A DNA stretch of 64,000 nucleotides, from the NCBI RefSeq assembly GCF_900177325.1, contig NZ_FXBL01000002.1, positions 1 to 64,000 of the forward strand. The letters are read 5' to 3'. The stretch is from Mesorhizobium australicum. GTDB lineage: Bacteria; Pseudomonadota; Alphaproteobacteria; Rhizobiales; Rhizobiaceae. The first letter of the stretch is position 1. Every line of letters starts with the position of its first letter. The notes beneath the pieces are model-generated. The model was not told the DNA's origin. It made no database searches and saw only the letters and a list, made by a program, of their open reading frames with translations. A program made the position numbers and the translations under genes. Of this stretch, positions 58,535-64,000 are shown one piece after another.

Positions 58535-58834
58535 ATGGTCGAGTTCACCGACGAAAAGCCCCATCTGACCCCGCTCGTGATCGGCCTTACCCGACCGCCC
58601 ATGATGTGGGGTATCCCGCTCAACGCCTTCTACATCATCGTCGGGTTCACGCTGATCGCCTTCCTGGTGAGCACGAGCTTTTGGTCGGCGCTGATTGCCC
58701 CGCTGATCTATCTCGCGCTCTTCGCCTTCTGCAGTCGCGACATCCGGATCCTCGATCTTGCTCAGGTGGTCGGCCGCCGCACGCCGCGGACTCCCAACCG
58801 GCTGTTCTGGCGCACCAACTCGTACGGACCCTGA
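58535..58834 (+). CDS. virB3: VirB3-like inner-membrane protein
   Basis: This 99-residue protein has the VirB3 opening LTPLVIGLTRPPMMWGIPLN and two helices. It forms part of the T4SS inner-membrane complex and associates with VirB4. It is three bases from virB2 and two bases from virB4, as expected in this operon. Confidence 0.88.
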   Translation: MVEFTDEKPHLTPLVIGLTRPPMMWGIPLNAFYIIVGFTLIAFLVSTSFWSALIAPLIYLALFAFCSRDIRILDLAQVVGRRTPRTPNRLFWRTNSYGP

Positions 58835-58836
58835 CC

Positions 58837-61251
58837 ATGCTGAACGTCGTCGCCGAAGAGTTGGGATTTGGCCGTGAGCGCCGGCGCGAACGGCCGATGT
58901 CGACCCACATTCCCTATCTGCGCCATGTCGCCGACACCGTCATCGGGCTCGAAAGCGGTGCGATCCTTTCGGTGATCAAGCTAGACGGTTTGTTCTTTCA
59001 GACTGAGGATCAGGCCGAGCTCAATATGCGCGCGGCTGTGCAGAACACGCTGATCCGAGCGCTCGGCTCGAGCCGCTATTCTCTCTGGTCGACGGTGATC
59101 CGCAAGGAGGTCAAGCCCTCGATCGGCGGGACCTTCTCGGATCCGTTCTGCGATCTTGTGAACACCCGCTATATGGCATCGCTGCGCGACAAGCGCATGT
59201 TCACTAACGAGCTTTACCTCACGATCGTCCGCTCCGGAATGCGTGGAGCGCTCGGCGCTGCCGAAGGTTTTTCGCGACTGCTCGATCGCTCCTCCGGCAG
59301 GGAAGTCCTTGAGCAGCGACTGCACGAACGCATCAACGATCTCGAAGAGATCGTGGGCAACGTCACGCGTGAACTGCAAAAGTACGGCGCGCGTCCGCTT
59401 GGCGTCGTCTACCGAAACGGAGAGCCGTACTCAGAACCCTGCGCCTTCATCAACACGCTGCTCACCTGTGGCATCGCGCGCGACATGCGCCTGCCCCGCA
59501 TGGGTATCCGCAGCTATGTCGGGACGTCGCGTCTGCATTTCTCAAAGCGAACATTGCAGGCGCAGGGTCCGACCGAGGCGGAGAACCGTTTCGGTGCCAT
59601 GCTGTCGATCAAGGAGTATCCCCCATTCTCCGGACCCGGGATGCTCGACGGGCTCCTGCAGATGAACCACGAGTTCATCTGCACCCAGTCGTTCACGCTC
59701 GCCGACAAACCGATCGCGCAGGAGCGCATTTCGCGGCTGCAGCGCCAGATCCACGCGTCGGATGAATCGGGCAGCACCGTCGAGACCGATATCGATTTCG
59801 CGCTGAACAGCCTTCTCAACCAGGAAGCCGTGTTCGGCTATCACCATTTCAGCCTGTTGTGCCTGTCACGCGACCTCGCTGGCCTCGACAAGGCGGTCGC
59901 CGAACTCGGCTCCTGCCTGACCGACATGAACATCAACTGGCTGCGCGAGGACCTCAACATGGAGGCCTCGTTCTGGGCGCAGCTGCCGGGCAATCACGCC
60001 TACATCGCACGCTCCTGCATGCTGTCCAGCGCGAACTTTTCCGGCTTCTCGTCGCTGCACAATTTCGCCACCGGCTCGGCGCGCGGCAATCACTGGGGAT
60101 TGCCGATTTCGATCCTCGAAACGACGTCGCAGACGCCCTACTGGTTCAATTTCCATCAGCGCGACATCGGCCATTTTCTGGTGACCGGTCCGACCGGATC
60201 GGGCAAGACCGTGGCGCTGACATTCCTGCTTGCGCAGGCCTTCCGCATATCGCCTGAGCCGCGGGCCGTCTTCTTCGATAAGGACCGCGGCGCCGAGATT
60301 TTTGTCCGCGCCGTCGGCGGCGACTACGAGGTGCTCCAGCCGGGCGTGGCGACCGGGTTCAATCCGCTGCAGCTCGAGAACAGCGCGACCAATCGCGAGT
60401 TCCTGCATCGTCTCCTCAAGGCCATGCTCGATCCTGCAGACGGCCACGGCTTTTCCCAGGAGGAAGAGGACACGCTGGAGCGCGCCATCGGACGCATCTG
60501 CCAGGAGCCGGTCGAGCAGCGCACTCTTGCCAACCTTTCCGGCCTGTTGATGGGCCGCGCACGCTCCGACGCCAACGATCTCCAGTCACGTCTGCGTCCA
60601 TGGTTCGAGGGCGAGAAGGCTTGGCTCTTCAACGCGCCGCGAGACGTCCTGTCCTTCTCAGGTCGGAGGATCTTTGGCTTCGACATGACGCACATCCTCG
60701 ACAACCAGGAGGTGCGCACGCCGGCGCTGATGTACCTCTACCACCGGCTGGACGAGCTGCTCACCGGCGAACCGGTCCTCATCTTCATGGATGAAGGCTG
60801 GAAGCTTCTGCAGGATCCGGTCTTCTCCAATTACATCGTCGACAAGATGAAGACGATCCGCAAGCTCAACGGGATCGTGGGGTTCGGCACACAGTCGGCG
60901 GCCGACATTGCGCGTTCGTCGCAGTCGCACACGCTGATCGAGCAGTCGGCCACCAATCTGCATTTCCCCAACCCGCGCGCGGACGAGGAAAGCTACATTC
61001 GGCGGTTCGGACTGACCGCCAAGGAGTACGCCTTCATTCGCAACACGCCGCCTGAGCGGCGGACATTTTTAATCAAGCACGGCAACGACTCCGTCATCGC
61101 CAGGCTCGACCTCACCTCCATGCCGGATCTCGTTCGCGTGATGTCCGGCCGCAAGGAGACGATCGAGCAGTGTGCCGCACTTCGCGCACATCTCGGCGAC
61201 GATCCGCGAGAGTGGTTGCCTGCTTTCTGCGGCTGGCAGGTTCCAGCATGA
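58837..61251 (+). CDS. virB4: VirB4 ATPase of the type IV secretion system
   Basis: This 804-residue ATPase has Walker A GPTGSGKTV near residue 452 and Walker B VLIFMDEGWKLL near residue 650. The C-terminal region is typical of VirB4/TraC (VGFGTQSAADIARSSQSHTL, near residue 685). It powers pilus assembly and DNA transfer. The ATG at 58837 is two bases after virB3. A second transglycosylase gene overlaps its stop by 4 bases. Confidence 0.95.
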   Translation: MLNVVAEELGFGRERRRERPMSTHIPYLRHVADTVIGLESGAILSVIKLDGLFFQTEDQAELNMRAAVQNTLIRALGSSRYSLWSTVIRKEVKPSIGGTFSDPFCDLVNTRYMASLRDKRMFTNELYLTIVRSGMRGALGAAEGFSRLLDRSSGREVLEQRLHERINDLEEIVGNVTRELQKYGARPLGVVYRNGEPYSEPCAFINTLLTCGIARDMRLPRMGIRSYVGTSRLHFSKRTLQAQGPTEAENRFGAMLSIKEYPPFSGPGMLDGLLQMNHEFICTQSFTLADKPIAQERISRLQRQIHASDESGSTVETDIDFALNSLLNQEAVFGYHHFSLLCLSRDLAGLDKAVAELGSCLTDMNINWLREDLNMEASFWAQLPGNHAYIARSCMLSSANFSGFSSLHNFATGSARGNHWGLPISILETTSQTPYWFNFHQRDIGHFLVTGPTGSGKTVALTFLLAQAFRISPEPRAVFFDKDRGAEIFVRAVGGDYEVLQPGVATGFNPLQLENSATNREFLHRLLKAMLDPADGHGFSQEEEDTLERAIGRICQEPVEQRTLANLSGLLMGRARSDANDLQSRLRPWFEGEKAWLFNAPRDVLSFSGRRIFGFDMTHILDNQEVRTPALMYLYHRLDELLTGEPVLIFMDEGWKLLQDPVFSNYIVDKMKTIRKLNGIVGFGTQSAADIARSSQSHTLIEQSATNLHFPNPRADEESYIRRFGLTAKEYAFIRNTPPERRTFLIKHGNDSVIARLDLTSMPDLVRVMSGRKETIEQCAALRAHLGDDPREWLPAFCGWQVPA

Positions 61252-62312
61252 TCAAACGTCTTTCTCTCATACTGATCTTTGCGGCATCGCCTGCGTTTGC
61301 CGATATCCCGACCATCGACGGCACGGTGCTCGACGAGCGCGAGGAGCGTGACCGGAAGACCGGCGAGATCGAAAAGGTCGACGAGGAGCGCTACGTCAAT
61401 AATCAGAGCGTGACGTGCTCGATGTACCGGCCCGGCCGGAAGGATGATCCTGTCGCTGCCGCGAATGCCAACCCTGCGATCGCCGGCCTGGTTCGCCGGA
61501 TCGCGCGTGAGGAAGGCGTAGACGAAAACCAGTTCCTGGCGCTCGTCTATCAAGAGAGCCGCTTCAACCCCTGCGCCAAATCTCCAGCGGGCGCGATCGG
61601 GCTTGCCCAGCTGATGCCGGGAACCGCAGGCGATCTCGGCGTCGATCCTTACAATATCGAGCAGAACCTGCGCGGCGGCGCGCGCTACTACAAGCAGCAG
61701 CTTCGAAAATACAACGGCAATGTCTCGCTGGCACTTGCCGCCTACAATGCCGGCGCGGGCAACGTGAACAAATATGGCGGCATCCCGCCGTTCAAGGAGA
61801 CCCAGGGCTACGTCGCCAACATAACCCAGAGGTGGCTGCCGGCCTTCGGCGGCTCAGACAAGTCCGGCATTCCGCTCAATTATGGCGGTGGCGGCGCCTA
61901 TGGGGGCGTCCGGACCAGCACGATCAACGCAATGGGCCTGACCGCGGCGATCGGGGAGGGGTCCGGCGACGTTACGTCCTGGCTGACGCAACTTGGCGAC
62001 ATGAGTGCCGGCACGATCCAGGACAGCTGGGATCACAATTCGGGTGCGCGCAACGCCAACATTGAGCTGATCAACCGGCTTGTTTTGCTCGGCACGGCAT
62101 TCGCCGATCTCACCAATTCCAGCAACGCGATGACACTGGGCGACCTGTCCGGCACCAATCGATCGACCCGCTACGAGACGGGCAACGATGACGACGATCG
62201 GCCGGTGGCCGGCTTCTGCGACGAGCGCGAGGGCTTTGTCTGGGATGCCGACGCAAAGGCATGTGTCCAGCGCATCGACCGCCAAGCGGACCTGCTTCTC
62301 GAGACTCAGTGA
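61248..62312 (+). CDS. Second lytic transglycosylase in the virB operon
   Basis: This 354-residue exported protein (signal ending near residue 19, AFADIPT) has an Slt-type domain: FLALVYQESRFNPCAKSPAG near residue 95 (Glu of QESRF), AIGLAQLMPGTAGDLGVDP and LALAAYNAGAGNVNKYGGIP. An extra C-terminal region of about 150 residues ends in a Cys-containing segment (CDEREGFVWDADAKAC). It lies between virB4 and virB5, where a P19-like or accessory transglycosylase is found in some systems. Two such enzymes in one operon are unusual. Confidence 0.85.
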   Translation: MIKRLSLILIFAASPAFADIPTIDGTVLDEREERDRKTGEIEKVDEERYVNNQSVTCSMYRPGRKDDPVAAANANPAIAGLVRRIAREEGVDENQFLALVYQESRFNPCAKSPAGAIGLAQLMPGTAGDLGVDPYNIEQNLRGGARYYKQQLRKYNGNVSLALAAYNAGAGNVNKYGGIPPFKETQGYVANITQRWLPAFGGSDKSGIPLNYGGGGAYGGVRTSTINAMGLTAAIGEGSGDVTSWLTQLGDMSAGTIQDSWDHNSGARNANIELINRLVLLGTAFADLTNSSNAMTLGDLSGTNRSTRYETGNDDDDRPVAGFCDEREGFVWDADAKACVQRIDRQADLLLETQ

Positions 62313-62323
62313 AGGAGATCGAC

Positions 62324-63022
62324 ATGAAACGTTCATTGGCATTCCTGGCATTGGTCGGCGCGGGGATCGCGCCGGCTGCCGCCGATATCCCGGTCATCGA
62401 CAAGACGAACTACGCGGTCGCGCGGGACACGGCCGAAAAGACCGGCAATATCCTCGATACCAACAAGGAGATTCTCACAACGGTTGAGGAGACCCTGAAA
62501 GCGGTCACCGGCGACCGAGGCGGTGACGCAGGTCCCCTCAAGGATATCGCGATCGGCAACGGTTTTTCCGTCTCCTCCATGCCGTCCTTCGACAGCATAC
62601 TGAAGGGCGGGATCGCCGATTTCGGGTCGCTAGACCCCAAGGTGGTGGAAGCCGCGACGCTGTTCATCAACGGCCTGCAGCTGGTGCGCTCCCTCTCCGG
62701 GAAGGAGAACAGCTCACTGGCGAGCGACAAATCCTACGAAGAGCTCATGAAAACGGTGATGGGCGTGTCGGCCCTGATCACCGGTTCTCAAGCTGCGGTC
62801 GAAACGCGCCGCTCCGCTCTCGAAACCGCCGGCGGTGACATCGGAAAGGCGGAGGACATCAAGGGCTCGATCGACCAGAACACGCAGCTTCAGGTTCAGA
62901 CGGGCCTGACGTTGAACGAGATGATCGGCGTGCTGAACGCCGGCGTTCAGTCGCTGCACGCCGAGAACCAGCGCAAGCTGACCGACATGTCGAACACCAA
63001 AAAAGCGCTGCGGTACGAATGA
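62324..63022 (+). CDS. virB5: VirB5-like minor pilus protein
   Basis: This 232-residue exported protein (signal ending near residue 21, AAADIPV) is mostly helical. It has the VirB5-type opening VIDKTNYAVARDTAEKTGNI and a central helical-bundle region. VirB5 sits at the pilus tip and aids contact with the recipient. It is 11 bases after the transglycosylase gene and has a GAAGGAG ribosome site. Confidence 0.82.
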   Translation: MKRSLAFLALVGAGIAPAAADIPVIDKTNYAVARDTAEKTGNILDTNKEILTTVEETLKAVTGDRGGDAGPLKDIAIGNGFSVSSMPSFDSILKGGIADFGSLDPKVVEAATLFINGLQLVRSLSGKENSSLASDKSYEELMKTVMGVSALITGSQAAVETRRSALETAGGDIGKAEDIKGSIDQNTQLQVQTGLTLNEMIGVLNAGVQSLHAENQRKLTDMSNTKKALRYE

Positions 63023-63243
63023 AAGGGCGGCAATGGATTTCGAACGCTCTTGTGTTCGCGCTGGCCATTCTCAGCAGCGGATGTGGCACCGCGCGCGAGA
63101 AGGCGGCGCCGTGCAAACGGCCGGCCAATCTGTCCAGCTATGCCAGCACGGGGGACGAGTGCGGGCCGATGACCTCGGTCAATTCGGACCGTGCAGCGGC
63201 ATTGGCGGCAATCCAGAATTTGGCGACCGGCCACGAAGAATAG
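63019..63243 (+). CDS. Small lipoprotein, VirB7 or entry-exclusion candidate
   Basis: This 74-residue lipoprotein has a lipobox ILSSGCGTA (Cys at about residue 22). It overlaps virB5 by 4 bases. Its position between virB5 and virB6 is the usual place of the small entry-exclusion lipoprotein EexN or of VirB7. No further motif decides between them. Confidence 0.65.
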   Translation: MKGRQWISNALVFALAILSSGCGTAREKAAPCKRPANLSSYASTGDECGPMTSVNSDRAAALAAIQNLATGHEE

Positions 63244-63252
63244 GGCAGGGTG

Positions 63253-64000
63253 GTGGACGATTTTATTGGCGAACTGCTGGATCGGATCGATGCCTCGGGG
63301 CAGAATTTCTCGCGAAGCGCCTACGAGGCACTAAGCCAGGATCTCGAGCCGCTGCTTCGCCTGCTCTTCGTCCTTGCGGTCCTGTTCTATGGCGTGCAGC
63401 TGTTCCTCGGAACGTCACGTCTCAGCGTCGCGGAGATCATTGGCCGCCTGGTGCGCGTCTTCGTCATTCTGATCCTGGTCGGCACCTGGTCCAATTTCAA
63501 CGATCTTGTCTATGACTGGCTGACCACCGTGCCGGAGGCGGCGGGGCGCGCCATCCTGGCGGCATCCGGCACGGGCGTGACCGAGCCAACGAATGGGCTG
63601 TCGCAGATCTGGAAGACCGCGAATACCGCCGCAGCGGCGTTCTCGGAGCAGGCAGGCTATCTGTCCGTTCTGCCCGCTTTGATCGGCATGATCATCATGG
63701 TTTTTGCCGGCCTGTTCGTCGCCATCGCGCTGGGCATTCTCGTCCTGGCCAAGGTCGTGCTGTGGGTGCTGCTGGGTACAGCGCCGATCTTCATTGCCTG
63801 CTTCTTTTTCGATGCGACTCGCAGTTACGCCATGGGATGGCTGAACCAGTCATTGCTCTATGCGATCATTCCGCTGTTCGTCTATGTGATTGCCGCCTTC
63901 CTGATTGCGGCGATGGAGCCGGAGCTGACGACGATCGATAGCATCTCCGGAAATCGCGAGCTGAAACTCAGTGACTTTGCTGCTTTCATCATGCTTTGCC
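63253..64000 (+). CDS. virB6: VirB6-like inner-membrane protein, cut by the window end
   Basis: The frame from GTG 63253 (or GTG 63250) reads VDDFIGELLDRIDASGQNFS and continues with several hydrophobic helices. It includes LVGTWSNFNDLVYDWLT near residue 75 and LLGTAPIFIACFFFDATRSY near residue 175, the family-typical GPxFI-like and Phe-rich segments of VirB6/TrbL. At least five helices are in the 249 codons seen. The C-terminal part lies beyond the window. VirB6 forms the inner-membrane channel for DNA. Confidence 0.85.
   Translation, partial: MDDFIGELLDRIDASGQNFSRSAYEALSQDLEPLLRLLFVLAVLFYGVQLFLGTSRLSVAEIIGRLVRVFVILILVGTWSNFNDLVYDWLTTVPEAAGRAILAASGTGVTEPTNGLSQIWKTANTAAAAFSEQAGYLSVLPALIGMIIMVFAGLFVAIALGILVLAKVVLWVLLGTAPIFIACFFFDATRSYAMGWLNQSLLYAIIPLFVYVIAAFLIAAMEPELTTIDSISGNRELKLSDFAAFIMLC

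Noticed and set aside
1..64000. CRISPR arrays, tRNA or rRNA genes, insertion sequences
   Set aside because: No repeat-spacer pattern, no tRNA or rRNA sequence and no recognisable transposase or terminal repeats were found by reading; a computer search could still find small ones.

Overview
The window looks like part of a large plasmid, or another conjugative element, of a high-GC alphaproteobacterium, most likely a member of the Hyphomicrobiales (rhizobial relatives). This rests on the VirB-type conjugation genes and their small exported neighbours, the arsR-arsC-aqpS-arsC-arsH layout, the phoU-phoB arrangement and the base composition. It is inference; no rRNA or other taxonomic marker is present. 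Nearly all genes serve metal and metalloid resistance, periplasmic thiol chemistry or DNA transfer. I saw no intact transposase, integrase, tRNA, rRNA or CRISPR array. Layout: 1-4.7 kb holds the end of a multicopper oxidase, a ZIP-type transporter, an exported protein and a Zn/Cd/Pb-type P-ATPase behind a MerR-type promoter. 4.5-9 kb holds a DsbA remnant, an amino acid permease, a second MerR-type promoter driving ccdA-dsbB-dsbA, and a decayed oxidoreductase. 9-14.3 kb holds a membrane acyltransferase and a third MerR-type operon (frameshifted P-ATPase, PCu(A)C, SCO) divergent from its merR gene. 14.3-16.7 kb is a broken phosphate locus: a TSUP fragment abuts a 5'-truncated pstB, followed by phoU and a frameshifted phoB. 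16.8-22.7 kb is an arsenic island with two arsR genes, thioredoxin- and glutaredoxin-type arsC, aqpS, arsH, a flavoprotein and an MFS exporter; there is no acr3 or arsB. 23-36.8 kb is a periplasmic thiol and copper block (Tat protein, ccdA, DsbA-like, SCO, TlpA-like, CcmG-like, DUF411 proteins, cusAB) plus an adenylate/guanylate cyclase. 36.8-51.2 kb is a copper island: cusF, cupredoxin, multicopper oxidase and TolC-type channel; then copZ-cueR-cytochrome c'-(DUF4396 fused to multicopper oxidase)-pdxA-pdxJ; divergent copA; and DUF305 and Cys-rich copper-binding proteins. 51.6-64 kb is the conjugation region: a hydrolase plus a membrane/HTH-like protein, three tandem exported SNase-fold proteins, and virB1-virB2-virB3-virB4-transglycosylase-virB5-lipoprotein-virB6 (cut by the window end). 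How the parts may work together: three near-identical MerR-type promoters with 19-bp spacers (2030, 6540 and 13828) suggest that one regulator at 13832 controls two P-ATPases and a Dsb operon. Two CueR-type promoters (47394 and 47444) drive copZ and copA in opposite directions. The copZ side continues without usable gaps into pyridoxal-phosphate biosynthesis genes, which I regard as the most unusual arrangement here. Several genes carry single-base frameshifts or truncations, so part of this island is decaying or contains sequencing errors.
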